Assembly: GCF_005145005.1 (NCBI RefSeq)
Contig: NZ_CP039712.1
Span: forward strand, 155,001 to 219,000
DNA from: Vagococcus zengguangii
GTDB lineage: Bacteria > Bacillota > Bacilli > Lactobacillales > Vagococcaceae
DNA: 64,000 nucleotides
Direction: 5' to 3'
The notes under the pieces are model-generated. The model ran no database searches and was not told the origin of the DNA. It worked only from the letters and a program-made list of their open reading frames with translations. The translations under genes and the position numbers were made by a program. This document shows positions 37,548 to 47,179 of this stretch, piece after piece (position 1 is the first letter of the stretch; every line of letters begins with the position of its first letter).

Positions 37548-38954
37548 ATGGATATTTTGACATTAGCAAGAATCCAGTTCGGAATGACCACTGTATTCCA
37601 CTTTTTATTTGTGCCATTATCAATTGGTCTAGGTCTGGCAGTTGCTATTATGGAAACACTATATGTTATCAAAAAAGACGAAATTTACAAAGACATGACC
37701 AAATTCTGGGGTAAGATTTTCTTACTAAGTTTTGCAGTCGGTGTCGTAACAGGTATTATCCAAGAATTCCAATTTGGGATGAACTGGTCTGAATACTCAC
37801 GATTCATGGGAGATATCTTCGGTGCACCACTTGCCGTTGAAGCGTTATTAGCGTTCTTCTTAGAATCAACTTTTATTGGTTTATGGGCGTTTACTTGGGA
37901 TAAAGTAAAACCAAGAACCCATGCAATTTTCATGTGGTTAGTAGCGATTGGTTCTGCGCTTTCGGCGTTATGGATTTTAGCAGCTAACTCATTCATGCAA
38001 CATCCAGTAAGTTACACCATCAATCCAGAAACAAACCGTGCGGAAATGGATAGCTTCTTCGGATTATTACAAAATCCACAATTATGGTTAGAATTCCCAC
38101 ACGTTATCTTAGGTGCTTTCACAACAGGTGCATTTGTTATCGTCGGAATTTCAGCGATGAACTTACGTAAAAAACGTAACATTGAATTTAACCGTAAATC
38201 AATGAAGTTGGGTGCTATCTTAGGAACAATCTTCGCAATTGCAACAATGGGTGTTGGTCACCAACAAATGATCGCTTTAGCAACCGATCAACCAATGAAA
38301 TTTGCTGCAATGGAAGCAATGTATGATGATTTAGAAGATGGTTCTTGGACAGCAGTTGCTTTCCCAGATACTGAAAATAAAGATGCCGGTTTTGAAATTA
38401 AAGTGCCTAAATTAATGAGTTTATTAATGGGTGACGACGGCAACACAACGTATAAAGGGATGAATACCCTTGATAAAGAATTAGTGGAAAAATATAAAGG
38501 TGAACACGATATTGCAAGTTTCTACGTGCCAGTTAAGACCTTATTCTGGAGCTTCCGCTTCATGGCAGGTTTTGGTTCTGTGATGGCGATTGTTGGTTTA
38601 CTAGTTTTATTCTTCTTACGTAATGATAAAATCATGAATATGGGTTGGGCGCTATTCGGTACAAGCTTGATGGCATTGGCACCATTTATCGCTAATACTT
38701 CAGGTTGGTTAATTACTGAATTAGGTCGTTTCCCATGGACTGTTTATGGTTTATTCACTATCGCTGATAGCGTATCTCCAAACGTGACAGCTAACCAATT
38801 ATTATTCAGTAACATTGTTTACTTCTTATTATTTGCATTAATGGGAACAGTTTTAGTTAAAATGATCTTACGTGAAAACAAAAAAGGTCCTTACTATGTG
38901 GATCCAGATGCAGCAAATAACGAAATCGATCCTTTAGCAAAGGAGGAATTCTAA
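37548..38954 (+). CDS. cydA: Cytochrome bd ubiquinol/menaquinol oxidase subunit I
   Basis: CydA oxidises quinol and, with CydB, reduces oxygen to water at the membrane. The protein of about 468 residues has the family start LTLARIQFGMTTVFHFLFV (haem-ligand histidine), a GW/SEYSRFMGDIFG segment, and multiple transmembrane helices. The Q-loop is short, as in Firmicutes. ATG at 37548 follows GAGGAGG by 7 bases; the TTG at 37545 is too close. First gene of cydABDC. Lactobacillales need external haem for the enzyme. Confidence 0.95.
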   Translation: MDILTLARIQFGMTTVFHFLFVPLSIGLGLAVAIMETLYVIKKDEIYKDMTKFWGKIFLLSFAVGVVTGIIQEFQFGMNWSEYSRFMGDIFGAPLAVEALLAFFLESTFIGLWAFTWDKVKPRTHAIFMWLVAIGSALSALWILAANSFMQHPVSYTINPETNRAEMDSFFGLLQNPQLWLEFPHVILGAFTTGAFVIVGISAMNLRKKRNIEFNRKSMKLGAILGTIFAIATMGVGHQQMIALATDQPMKFAAMEAMYDDLEDGSWTAVAFPDTENKDAGFEIKVPKLMSLLMGDDGNTTYKGMNTLDKELVEKYKGEHDIASFYVPVKTLFWSFRFMAGFGSVMAIVGLLVLFFLRNDKIMNMGWALFGTSLMALAPFIANTSGWLITELGRFPWTVYGLFTIADSVSPNVTANQLLFSNIVYFLLFALMGTVLVKMILRENKKGPYYVDPDAANNEIDPLAKEEF

Positions 38955-38955
38955 G

Positions 38956-39984
38956 ATGATAGCAGGTTTAGAACCGTTACACTTTATCTGGTTTTTATTA
39001 ATTTGTGTGTTATTCGTAGGCTTCTTCTTCTTAGAAGGCTTCGACTTTGGTGTTGGGCTAGCAACGCGTTTGTTAGCTAAAGATGAAAAAGAACGTGATA
39101 CAGTTGTTCAAACAATTGGACCTGTTTGGGATTCCAATGAGGTTTGGTTAATTACGGCAGGTGGGGCGATGTTCGCTTCATTCCCACACTGGTATGCAAC
39201 ATTATTTAGTGGTTACTATATTCCATTATTCTTGATTTTAGTTGGTTTGATCGTACGTGGCGTGTCATTTGAATTCGCTGCTCATTCAGAAACTAAAAAA
39301 GAGAAAAACTTCTGGCAATGGATGTTATTTGTAGGTAGTTTAATTGTGCCATTCATGTTTGGTATGATCTTTACAAGTATGATTCAAGGGATGCCAATTG
39401 ATGAAAACTTTAACATCTTCGCTAAATTTGGTGACTATGTTAACTTAATGTCAATCGTTGGTGGTGTGGCTGTAACATTAATTTGTTTCATCCATGGCTT
39501 AAACTATATCCGTCTTAAAGTTGAAGGCGACTTACGCGTGCGTGCTGAAAAATTATCTCAAAAATTATACCCAGTATTATTTGTGGGATTAGTAGTTTTT
39601 GCCGTCTTAGTTTATAGAAATACGGACTTCATTGAGCGTCGTCCTGTTTCAACGATTGCTATTTTAGCCGTTATCGTAGCAGCTGCTGTGGCCGCATACT
39701 ATGGTGCGTTAAAAGGTAAAGAAACATTATCGTTTCTTTCAACAGGTGCTGTCTTAGCAGGTATCGTCGTGTTAATCTTCAATGGAATTTTCCCATATGT
39801 GATGATTGGCGATGTCGCAGCTAACAGCATCAAAATCAGTGAAGCAGCGAGCACATTATATACATTGAAAACAATGACGATTGTGACAGCATGTATCTTG
39901 CCATTTGTGTTAGCGTATCTTTCATGGTCATACTATATCTTCCGCAAACGTATTAAAGTTGGCGAAGGTAATGAGCATTATTAA
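38956..39984 (+). CDS. cydB: Cytochrome bd oxidase subunit II
   Basis: The 342-residue membrane protein is typical CydB: FLEGFDFGVGLATRLLA, the charged GPVWDSNEVWLITAGGAMFASFP block and eight predicted helices. It pairs with CydA. The gene starts one base after the cydA stop, with AAAGGAGG inside the cydA end. Confidence 0.95.
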   Translation: MIAGLEPLHFIWFLLICVLFVGFFFLEGFDFGVGLATRLLAKDEKERDTVVQTIGPVWDSNEVWLITAGGAMFASFPHWYATLFSGYYIPLFLILVGLIVRGVSFEFAAHSETKKEKNFWQWMLFVGSLIVPFMFGMIFTSMIQGMPIDENFNIFAKFGDYVNLMSIVGGVAVTLICFIHGLNYIRLKVEGDLRVRAEKLSQKLYPVLFVGLVVFAVLVYRNTDFIERRPVSTIAILAVIVAAAVAAYYGALKGKETLSFLSTGAVLAGIVVLIFNGIFPYVMIGDVAANSIKISEAASTLYTLKTMTIVTACILPFVLAYLSWSYYIFRKRIKVGEGNEHY

Positions 39985-40007
39985 AAAAGTTAGAGGGTAA
40001 AAAACGA

Positions 40008-41747
40008 ATGATAGATAAGAATATTTTCAAATTTGAAAAGATTCGACCTGTGTTCGTAGGGCTTGCAGCGTATAGTATACTGCAAGCTCTTTTAATTATC
40101 GGCCAGGCGTATTTTTTATCGAAAAGTATTACTAATGTGTGGTCTGGTGAAACCGTCCGCGCACAGTTCGTTAATATTGGGATTTTCTTTGGTTGTTTCA
40201 TGATGCGTCAACTAATCAACTTTATTAAAGACAAAGTTTTAGATAAGTATGCGTATGAGCAATCAAGAAAAGTTCGTCAACAATTAATGAAAAAAGTTTT
40301 CTCACTTGGACCAAATTTTGTCCAACGTGAAGGGTCAGGGAATATGGTCACAATGGCAATTGAAGGGATTAGTCAAATTGAGAATTATTTGACGATTATT
40401 TTACCTAAAATCACCAACATGATGATTGTTCCTTGGATTATTGCGTTATTTGTCTTTTTCCAAAATAAACGCTCAGCGATTATTTTAGTCCTAGTCTTCC
40501 CGGTGATTATCATTTTCATGATTGTCTTGGGATACGCGGCGAGAAGTAAGGCTGACAAGCAATATGAAGGGTTCCAACGTTTAAGTAATCACTATTTAGA
40601 TACCTTACGTGGTTTAGAAACATTGAACTTGTTAGGTCTTGGTAAACGTTATGCTAAGAATGTGTTCAAAGTAAGCGAAGATTATCGTAAAGCAACGATG
40701 AGTACGTTAAAAATTGCGATTCTTTCAACGTTTGCGTTAGATTTCTTCTCAACTCTATCCATCGCTTTAATTGCGCTGTTATTGGGAATTGATTTGATTG
40801 AACAACGTATCGTGTTATTACCAGCTTTAACGACGTTAATTTTAGCACCAGATTTCTTCTTGCCAGTCCGAGATTTTGCTAATGACTATCACGCAACACT
40901 TGATGGTGGGAATACTTTAAAACAAATTTTTGGTATTTTAAATGAGGAAGAAGAAGGTATTACAGACAACTTATCGTTGACAGACTGGAATGCCTCATCT
41001 AACTTAACATTACAAAATGTTAACGTGAAATATGCTAGCACTAAAGATAAAAACACGTTAGCTGATATTAACTTTGAGTGGCAAGGTTATGGGAAAATTG
41101 GGGTGGTAGGTTTATCTGGTTCAGGAAAATCAACGCTAATCAAACTATTAGGTGGTTTCTTACAACCGGCTGACTATGACAAAATTGCGGTCAATGAGCA
41201 TGAAATGAAAGGTTTCCGTGAAGTGTCATGGCAACGTCAATTGTTCTATATTCCGCAAGATCCGTATATTTTCCATGCAAGTTTAGCAGAGAATATTAAA
41301 TTCTATGTGCCTGAAGCAAGCGAAGCAGAAGTTGCTTTAGCGATTGAGCAAGCGGGTCTTAAAGAAGTTGCGGCAGAATTGCCCAACGGATTAGCCACAA
41401 TCATTGGTGAAGGTGGCCACGTCTTAAGTGGTGGGCAAATGCAACGTGTCGCTTTAGCACGCGCCTTTCTAGACAAAAACCGTCACATTTTACTGTTTGA
41501 TGAGCCTACTGCACATTTAGATATTGAAACAGAAGCAGAATTAAAAGAAACAATTCTACCAATGTTTGACAATAAATTAGTCTTTTTTGCAACGCACCGT
41601 CTACACTGGATGCGTGAAATGGATTATATTTTAGTCATGGATAAAGGTCAAATTGTTGAAAGTGGCACGTACGAGGAGTTAATTGCCAAAGATGGCGCTT
41701 ATAAACAATTCGTCAACGAAGTAACAGGAGGTGGCGAACATGTCTAA
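40008..41747 (+). CDS. cydD: ABC exporter for cytochrome bd assembly, CydD
   Basis: The 579-residue half-transporter has six N-terminal transmembrane helices and a C-terminal ATPase with Walker A GLSGSGKSTLIKLLGG, the signature LSGGQMQRVALARA and Walker B ILLFDEPTAHLD. CydDC exports cysteine and glutathione in Escherichia coli and is needed for cytochrome bd maturation; the neighbouring glutathione reductase fits that theme. Its end overlaps cydC by 8 bp. Confidence 0.93.
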   Translation: MIDKNIFKFEKIRPVFVGLAAYSILQALLIIGQAYFLSKSITNVWSGETVRAQFVNIGIFFGCFMMRQLINFIKDKVLDKYAYEQSRKVRQQLMKKVFSLGPNFVQREGSGNMVTMAIEGISQIENYLTIILPKITNMMIVPWIIALFVFFQNKRSAIILVLVFPVIIIFMIVLGYAARSKADKQYEGFQRLSNHYLDTLRGLETLNLLGLGKRYAKNVFKVSEDYRKATMSTLKIAILSTFALDFFSTLSIALIALLLGIDLIEQRIVLLPALTTLILAPDFFLPVRDFANDYHATLDGGNTLKQIFGILNEEEEGITDNLSLTDWNASSNLTLQNVNVKYASTKDKNTLADINFEWQGYGKIGVVGLSGSGKSTLIKLLGGFLQPADYDKIAVNEHEMKGFREVSWQRQLFYIPQDPYIFHASLAENIKFYVPEASEAEVALAIEQAGLKEVAAELPNGLATIIGEGGHVLSGGQMQRVALARAFLDKNRHILLFDEPTAHLDIETEAELKETILPMFDNKLVFFATHRLHWMREMDYILVMDKGQIVESGTYEELIAKDGAYKQFVNEVTGGGEHV

Positions 41748-43521
41748 AACGACACCAAAACGTTTACTTTTATCAAAAGAAGATACATGGATTCGTCCGT
41801 ATTTTAAAAAGTATAAAAAATTATTAGCATTAGTGTTGTTCTTAGGTTTACTAACGTTTTTCTCAGCGAGTGCCTTGATGTTTACGTCAGGTTTCTTGAT
41901 TAGTCGTTCGGCAGCTATTGGGGTGTTTAACGCAACTTTACCCGCTAAACCTGAGAATATTATGAAAGTTTATGTGGCCTCTGTTTTGACGCGTTTGTTC
42001 GGGATTAGTCGTCCGGCTTTCCGTTATTTTGAACGTTTAGGCAGTCATAACTGGGTCTTAAAAATGACCTCTGATATTCGTTTACGTTTATATAACTCAT
42101 TAGAAACGCGTGCGGCTAAAGCTAAACAAAATTATCAAACTGGGGATATTATGGGGATTTTAGCTGAAGATATTGAGCATATTCAAAATCTTTACTTGCG
42201 AACAATTTTCCCTACTTTAATTGGTTTAGCCATGTATGTCTTAGTGATTATTGCGTTAGGTTTGTTCTCAGTGCCATTTGCGTTATTTGCGGCGTTGATG
42301 TTTGGGGTGATTACGATTTTAATTCCGTTAGTGTCTGTGGCGGTTAACCAAGCACGTATTTACCGTCGTAAAGCGAAACGTCATGAATTGTATACAGAAT
42401 TAACAGATTCTATTTTAGGTGTCGGAGACTGGCAATATAGCGGTCGCCAGGCTGAGTTTCTAGAACGTTATAATCAGAGTGAAGCAAGTGTACGTGAAGA
42501 AGAAGCGGCGCTAAATAAACATACCCGTTTGCGCAATGTTTTGATTCAATTTATTTATGGTGTTTTGATCATTGGTTTATTTATTTGGGCAGGGACTTAT
42601 TTTGCACCTGATCAATTAAACTGGGTAGGAGCATTTGTATTGGCGGCGTTCCCGTTAATGGATGCCTTTAATCCGATTGCTAACGGTGTAACGGAGATGC
42701 CACTTTACGAAGATTCAGCGCAACGTCTACATCAATTACCAAATCCTGATGAAGAAGCGTTGAAAGAAAAGCATGTCTTGGAACAGCTACCTACAACAGG
42801 AGCGCTATCGTTTAAAGATGTCGTATTCCATTATCCAGATAGTAACAAACTCGTTGTGAATCACTTTGACTTAGAAGTACCATCTGGTGAAGTATTAGCG
42901 GTTCTTGGTAAGAGTGGAACGGGAAAAACAACGTTATCAAAAATTCTACGTGGCGACTTATTAGCAACGTCGGGTGAGATTACGATTGATGGTGTTGACG
43001 TGAGCTTAATCGGGGACGATATGTCCAAAGTTATCGGTGTCTTGAACCAAGCGCCTCACATTTTTGACACAACGATCTTTAATAATGTTCGAATGGGGAA
43101 TATGGCGGCGAGTGATGAAGAAGTCATTCAGGCGATTTACCAAGCAGGCTTAGGTCCGGTGGTAGATGAGTTGCCAAATGGTGTCCATACGTTCGTAGAA
43201 GAGGGCGGTAAACGTTTCTCAGGTGGCGAACGTCAACGTATTGCGTTAGCACGTATCTTGTTACAAAATGTGCCCGTTGTTATCATTGACGAGCCAACGA
43301 TTGGTTTAGACCCTATTACTGAGCGTGCCTTATTAGAAACTGTGTTTGAGGTCTTAAAAGGCAAAACAGTTTTTTGGATTACGCACCATTTAGTGTCTAT
43401 TCAACACGCTGACCGTGTTATCTTTATGGAAGATGGTCAAGTCAAAATGGACGGTACTCCGCAAGAATTAAAAGCTACCAACGAGCACTTTAAGTACTTA
43501 TTAAGTCTAGATGACGCTTAA
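41740..43521 (+). CDS. cydC: ABC exporter for cytochrome bd assembly, CydC
   Basis: Second half-transporter, about 593 residues, with an N-terminal membrane domain (FSASALMFTSGFLISRSA) and an ATPase having GKSGTGKTTLSKILRG, FSGGERQRIALARI and VVIIDEPTIGLD. The ATG at 41740 follows AGGAGG by 8 bases; the GTG at 41731 overlaps it. It forms a heterodimer with CydD. The operon ends in a bidirectional terminator. Confidence 0.93.
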   Translation: MSKTTPKRLLLSKEDTWIRPYFKKYKKLLALVLFLGLLTFFSASALMFTSGFLISRSAAIGVFNATLPAKPENIMKVYVASVLTRLFGISRPAFRYFERLGSHNWVLKMTSDIRLRLYNSLETRAAKAKQNYQTGDIMGILAEDIEHIQNLYLRTIFPTLIGLAMYVLVIIALGLFSVPFALFAALMFGVITILIPLVSVAVNQARIYRRKAKRHELYTELTDSILGVGDWQYSGRQAEFLERYNQSEASVREEEAALNKHTRLRNVLIQFIYGVLIIGLFIWAGTYFAPDQLNWVGAFVLAAFPLMDAFNPIANGVTEMPLYEDSAQRLHQLPNPDEEALKEKHVLEQLPTTGALSFKDVVFHYPDSNKLVVNHFDLEVPSGEVLAVLGKSGTGKTTLSKILRGDLLATSGEITIDGVDVSLIGDDMSKVIGVLNQAPHIFDTTIFNNVRMGNMAASDEEVIQAIYQAGLGPVVDELPNGVHTFVEEGGKRFSGGERQRIALARILLQNVPVVIIDEPTIGLDPITERALLETVFEVLKGKTVFWITHHLVSIQHADRVIFMEDGQVKMDGTPQELKATNEHFKYLLSLDDA

Positions 43522-43566
43522 TAAAATAATTAAATTTGTTCATCTTGCTTAAGAAGGTACCCCAAT

Positions 43567-43600
43567 AAAAAAACTCTCGGATTTCCGAGAGTTTTTTTAT
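43567..43600. terminator. Bidirectional terminator after cydC
   Basis: ACTCTCGGA and its complement CCGAGAGT pair tightly, with A7 before and T7 after. It can stop both cydABDC on the + strand and the CPBP protease gene on the minus strand. Confidence 0.9.
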
Positions 43601-43650
43601 TGCTAATTACCAAAAGGAATACTAATCAAAATTAATGGACAGGGGTTAGC

Positions 43651-44304
43651 CTAAAGTAAGTTTGAAGCAAAAGTAATTACTAAGTACGCCAAGAAATTAT
43701 TGATAAAATGCAAAGCCATCGACACTTCGATACGTTTTGATTTGACATATATATATCCCATGATAAAGCCCATAATAGTATAGGCGAAGAATGCCGGAAT
43801 AGAGTCCGGTGTATGTGGTAAACAAAATAGGACAGAGCTGATAATCAAGCCAAACCAAACTTTTTTGGTATCATCGGGGTTCATGATGTCACCAAATAAA
43901 CGAATAATACCAAAGCGGAAAATTAACTCTTCGCCAATAGGTGCTAAAACACATAGAATGAAAAATAACGTACCCGGATTGATTTGTGTAGCTAAATCAT
44001 AAATGGCTTCGTTATTGCTAGTAGTATCATTTTCCATTAGAGGAAGAATCAGCAAGTTAGAAAGATAAATAGCGATATAGCCACCAATAATGTAGAATAA
44101 ATGTTTCTTTTGAAATAATTTTGGGAAAAATTGATGCTTTGTTTTTGTTAAATAAAAACCGATAAAAGCTAATAAAACTAAAAAGACACTAATAATACCG
44201 ATTTTTTCATAGCCTAACATAATAAGAGAGCTGGGTAATGAGTAGACAATGAAAAAAATAATTAATAGCCCAAATTGCCATAATTTGGAGATGATGTTCT
44301 TCAT
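43651..44304 (-). CDS. CPBP-family intramembrane metalloprotease
   Basis: The 217-residue protein has about six to seven hydrophobic helices and the CPBP (Abi/CAAX-like) motifs: IGEELIFRFGIIR (EExxxR), SVLFCLPHTP and HFINNFLAY. Members act as intramembrane proteases, in some cases giving self-immunity to bacteriocins; no bacteriocin genes are seen nearby. The ATG has AGGAGG upstream. It is a single-gene unit between two hairpins. Confidence 0.85.
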   Translation of the reverse strand: MKNIISKLWQFGLLIIFFIVYSLPSSLIMLGYEKIGIISVFLVLLAFIGFYLTKTKHQFFPKLFQKKHLFYIIGGYIAIYLSNLLILPLMENDTTSNNEAIYDLATQINPGTLFFILCVLAPIGEELIFRFGIIRLFGDIMNPDDTKKVWFGLIISSVLFCLPHTPDSIPAFFAYTIMGFIMGYIYVKSKRIEVSMALHFINNFLAYLVITFASNLL

Positions 44305-44332
44305 ATCGTAACCTCCTAGAATTTATAAATAA

Positions 44333-44366
44333 AAGGGACTGTGACTAGTGGTCGCAGTCCTTTTTT
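44333..44366. terminator. Hairpin terminator downstream of the hepT repeats
   Basis: GGACTGTGAC (44336-44345) pairs with GTCGCAGTCC (44351-44360) with one G-U pair; T6 follows on the + strand and TTTTATTT on the minus. On the minus strand it would end a hepT transcript after it has passed the repeat units. Confidence 0.75.
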
Positions 44367-44375
44367 ATTATGATT

Positions 44376-44434
44376 GAGTTAAGGTGCTAGGTGCAAGTTT
44401 TCTGCATAAATCATCAGACTAAATGCTTCCTGAA
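44376..44434 (-). other. Non-coding stretch after the repeats, with a small hairpin
   Basis: This piece of the 375-bp gene-free interval 44305-44679 contains a perfect hairpin, ATGCTTC (44423-44429) with GAAGCAT (44432-44438), and an AAGGTGCT tag like those flanking the repeat units. It looks like a degenerate end of the repeat array. Confidence 0.45.
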
Positions 44435-44553
44435 GCATCTGGGTAAACGGGCTTTCGTGGGCTACTTTTTTTCAATATGTTGTAACTCTCAAAAATTGTT
44501 GTACAATTTTCGTCGTCCCACGCATATTGCGCAAAAGCAAAACACCCACTCAA
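44435..44553 (-). repeat. Structured intergenic repeat, copy A
   Basis: On the minus strand the unit starts GGTGCTTGAG and ends CGAAAGCCCGTTTACC. It folds into nested stems: outer GTGGGT/GCCCAC (+ strand 44544-44549 and 44457-44462), middle CAATATG/CATATTG (44523-44529 and 44473-44479) and an AAAATTGT/ACAATTTT tip. It is tandem to copy B with a 119-bp period. It follows the polyprenyl synthase gene in the sense direction. Confidence 0.82.
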
Positions 44554-44679
44554 GCACCTTGGTAAACGGGCTTTCGGACGCAACTTCCTCGGTAATATGT
44601 CACGACTCCTAAAAATTGCTACGCAATTTTTGTCCTCGTACGCATATTACTCGAAAGTTAAACGCGTCCTCAAGCACCT
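44554..44679 (-). repeat. Structured intergenic repeat, copy B
   Basis: It begins directly after the polyprenyl synthase stop codon, as GAGGTGCTTGAGGACGCG on the minus strand. Stems: outer GGACGC/GCGTCC (+ strand 44664-44669 and 44576-44581), middle GTAATATG/CATATTAC (44592-44599 and 44643-44650) and tip AAAAATTGC/GCAATTTTT. The outer and middle stems differ in sequence from copy A yet pair fully. Confidence 0.85.
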
Positions 44680-45657
44680 CTAATAATCTCGTTGTAGTAG
44701 TTGTTGGGTCATTTCTTGTAAGACGGTTTTGGCTGGGATGTTTGGTAGTTTGCTGATTTCTTTTAGGGCACTGTCCGTATAGCGTTTGGCCATTGATTGT
44801 GCTTCAGTAATCCCGTTATAACGTTTAATGTTTTCTAATATTTCTTTGACATCTTCTTCTGATAAATCTTGTTTAGTTCTTAAAATATCGAATGCTTGTC
44901 GGTTATTTTTCATCGCTAAGATTAAAGGTAACGTATAATTACCATTCTGGATATCCTCGAGCACTGGTTTTTGTAAGACGTCTTCATCAGCGGTGAAATC
45001 TAAAATGTCGTCTAAAATTTGAAATGCCATCCCGATATCGTGGCCAATACGATAAGCACGTAGTTGTGTCATTTTTGAGCAACCAGCAAAGCGAGCACCT
45101 TCTGCACAGCTTAGTTGGAATAGTTGTGCGGTCTTACCTTTGACATGACGCAAATACTCTTTAACAGTAATCTCAGGATTGTGACGCAAATGCATTTGAT
45201 CTAATTCACCAATTAAAATATGGCGCATATTTTTTGCATTGAAATCCAAGACTTTATAGTCACGCGTTGCCTGTGTTACTAATTGGAAATAAACGGTAAA
45301 TAAGAAATCACCAGTATAAACTGCGATATCTTTACCGTAAAGAGATTGAATGGTTTCCATGTTACGACGAATAGGCGCTTCGTCGATAATATCATCATGG
45401 ACTAAGGTTGCTGCATGTAAAATTTCAATAGCTGCAGCATATTGGTATTTTCTCTTATTAGAAGGGACTTCTCCAAATTTTGTGAACAGTAAGAAAAAGG
45501 CTGGTCGTAAAAGCTTTCCACCATTGGCAAAGAAAGATTGCAAGGCACGAGAGATTTCCTTATTTCGAATCGTCACTTCTTGATTCATGATTTTTTGTGT
45601 TTCTAATAATTCTTGTTGTAGTTCTGGAAATTTTTCCCATATGGAGTGAATTGCCAT
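44680..45657 (-). CDS. Polyprenyl diphosphate synthase (heptaprenyl-type)
   Basis: The 325-residue trans-prenyltransferase condenses isopentenyl units into a long all-trans chain. Both aspartate-rich motifs are clear: LVHDDIIDEAPIRR (first) and FQILDDILDFTAD (second). Length and motifs match HepT/IspB-type long-chain synthases; the product is probably the menaquinone or demethylmenaquinone side chain used by cytochrome bd, encoded 1 kb away. Chain length cannot be fixed from sequence. The ATG follows AGGAGG. Its stop codon abuts repeat copy B. Confidence 0.88.
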   Translation of the reverse strand: MAIHSIWEKFPELQQELLETQKIMNQEVTIRNKEISRALQSFFANGGKLLRPAFFLLFTKFGEVPSNKRKYQYAAAIEILHAATLVHDDIIDEAPIRRNMETIQSLYGKDIAVYTGDFLFTVYFQLVTQATRDYKVLDFNAKNMRHILIGELDQMHLRHNPEITVKEYLRHVKGKTAQLFQLSCAEGARFAGCSKMTQLRAYRIGHDIGMAFQILDDILDFTADEDVLQKPVLEDIQNGNYTLPLILAMKNNRQAFDILRTKQDLSEEDVKEILENIKRYNGITEAQSMAKRYTDSALKEISKLPNIPAKTVLQEMTQQLLQRDY

Positions 45658-45745
45658 GCGAACCTCCTAGTGAAATAATATTGATAATGTTCTCATTTTA
45701 ACATAATTTTAGCAAATTTAAGAATAAATAGATTGTTTAATCCAA

Positions 45746-46294
45746 CTAGTCTTTGAAACTTCTAAACTTATAGGCCCAACCCAATTTGTTTTTTGCTAAA
45801 AGTGGGGTAGATTCCTTATGACGGTTTAATTGCCAGTAATCTAAAAGGGAGGCAATACAGATACAAACCGGCGCCAACTCATCCTGTGAGATATCTAAAT
45901 CATAAAAATTTCCTCTAGCTAAATAGCTCTTGCTCATTTTCATAATCGGTTGTTTGAATTGATAAATGCCATATTGAAATTTTGGAATATCCCCCATCGC
46001 CAACCAATTTAATTGACTGATAAAATAATAGTCTTTTTTTAAGGATACAAGATGGTGGAATGTCCCAATTTTTTCATTTTGAAAATATAGCGTAAATTTA
46101 TTGGCGTGCTTATATTGAGATGTTTCTTGTCGCACATAGGCGATGCGCTCATTGTGAACCGAAAAAAGAGATAGGACATCTCCTTGATTTCCCCATTTCC
46201 CCACGATTAAGTAACATAATTTCCCTGATTCATCTTTGACAACGCTCGGTTGCTTCGTTACTAACATGTTTTCTTGGATATAGTAATGTCCCAT
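45746..46294 (-). CDS. LURP-one-related (LOR) family protein
   Basis: The protein of about 182 residues looks like a bacterial LURP-one/YxjI-type beta-barrel protein: short alternating strands, KDESGKLCYLIVGKWGNQGD, then SVHNERIAYVRQE. No catalytic motif or signal peptide is visible, and the role of this family in bacteria is not settled. ATG at 46294 follows GAGG by 8 bases; the GTG at 46303 lies on that site. Divergence from the family is considerable, so the assignment is tentative. Confidence 0.62.
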   Translation of the reverse strand: MGHYYIQENMLVTKQPSVVKDESGKLCYLIVGKWGNQGDVLSLFSVHNERIAYVRQETSQYKHANKFTLYFQNEKIGTFHHLVSLKKDYYFISQLNWLAMGDIPKFQYGIYQFKQPIMKMSKSYLARGNFYDLDISQDELAPVCICIASLLDYWQLNRHKESTPLLAKNKLGWAYKFRSFKD

Positions 46295-46309
46295 CTTGCT
46301 CACCTCAAG

Positions 46310-47179
46310 CTATAGATTCTCGTCGATTGCACGTTTAATGGCTTTACCTACGCCGCCTTCAGTATTCAAATCAGTGATATATTTTGCAGTTTCTTTGACG
46401 TCTTGCTCGGCATTTCCCATCGCAAAACTTACCCCTGCGATGGCTAACATACTTAAATCATTAAAGTTATCACCAATCGTCATGACTTGTTCTAATGGAA
46501 TATTTAATTGATCCGCTAGTTGTTTAACTGCGATACCTTTTTGAGCATTATGATGATTGATTTCAATATTATTTGGATAAGATGAAGTTACGACCACATC
46601 ATCTAGGGTTTCAATCACTTGTCGAATAGGTCCTAAGACTTCGGCTTCATCGTGAGAAAAAGCGATGAATTTTAATATTTTATGCTCAGGATTATTGATT
46701 AATTCATCATAGCTCGCAATCGGCGTAACAGGTAATTCATCAAGTTGTGCTGAAGCCATTGCAACTGCCATTTTAAATGTTAAATGGGGAATTTGATGGG
46801 CGACATGAATCGCCATATTTTCTACACGTTGGGCCATGCTATTAGTATAAACACTGTTTTGTGTACAAATTTCATAATAGACGCGGTCGTGATTAAGCGC
46901 GTTCATTATTTGTTTGGCTATTTCTTTATCAATTTCGATTGTAAATAACTCGTTGCCTGCTTCATCAAAGGCTTGTGCACCATTTGCTGAAATAATCGGG
47001 CATTCAATCCCTGCTTCTTTTAGTGGCGTAATCGCTTCGGCGTAATTACGGCCAGTAGCAATTACAAATTTTACACCTTTTTCTTTAGCGTAATGGATAG
47101 CGTCAATATTTTCGGCATGAACCTCCATTTTTTTTCCTAAAAGTGTTCCGTCCATGTCTGATGCGATTAATTGAATCAT
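46310..47179 (-). CDS. Cof-type HAD-IIB phosphatase
   Basis: This 289-residue cytoplasmic phosphatase has HAD motif I in SDMDGTLLG (nucleophile Asp), motif II VIATGRNY and motif IV MTIGDNFNDLSML, with a type IIB cap between them. Cof-like enzymes hydrolyse sugar phosphates and pyridoxal phosphate among others; the substrate here is unknown. It lies just upstream of the LOR gene on the same strand, 16 bp apart, and may be co-transcribed. Confidence 0.88.
   Translation of the reverse strand: MIQLIASDMDGTLLGKKMEVHAENIDAIHYAKEKGVKFVIATGRNYAEAITPLKEAGIECPIISANGAQAFDEAGNELFTIEIDKEIAKQIMNALNHDRVYYEICTQNSVYTNSMAQRVENMAIHVAHQIPHLTFKMAVAMASAQLDELPVTPIASYDELINNPEHKILKFIAFSHDEAEVLGPIRQVIETLDDVVVTSSYPNNIEINHHNAQKGIAVKQLADQLNIPLEQVMTIGDNFNDLSMLAIAGVSFAMGNAEQDVKETAKYITDLNTEGGVGKAIKRAIDENL

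Noticed and set aside
44391-44612. Open frame of 73 codons on the + strand
   Set aside because: It lies wholly in the structured repeat units and the adjoining non-coding stretch, antisense to them, has no ribosome binding site, and its sequence is explained by the repeats.
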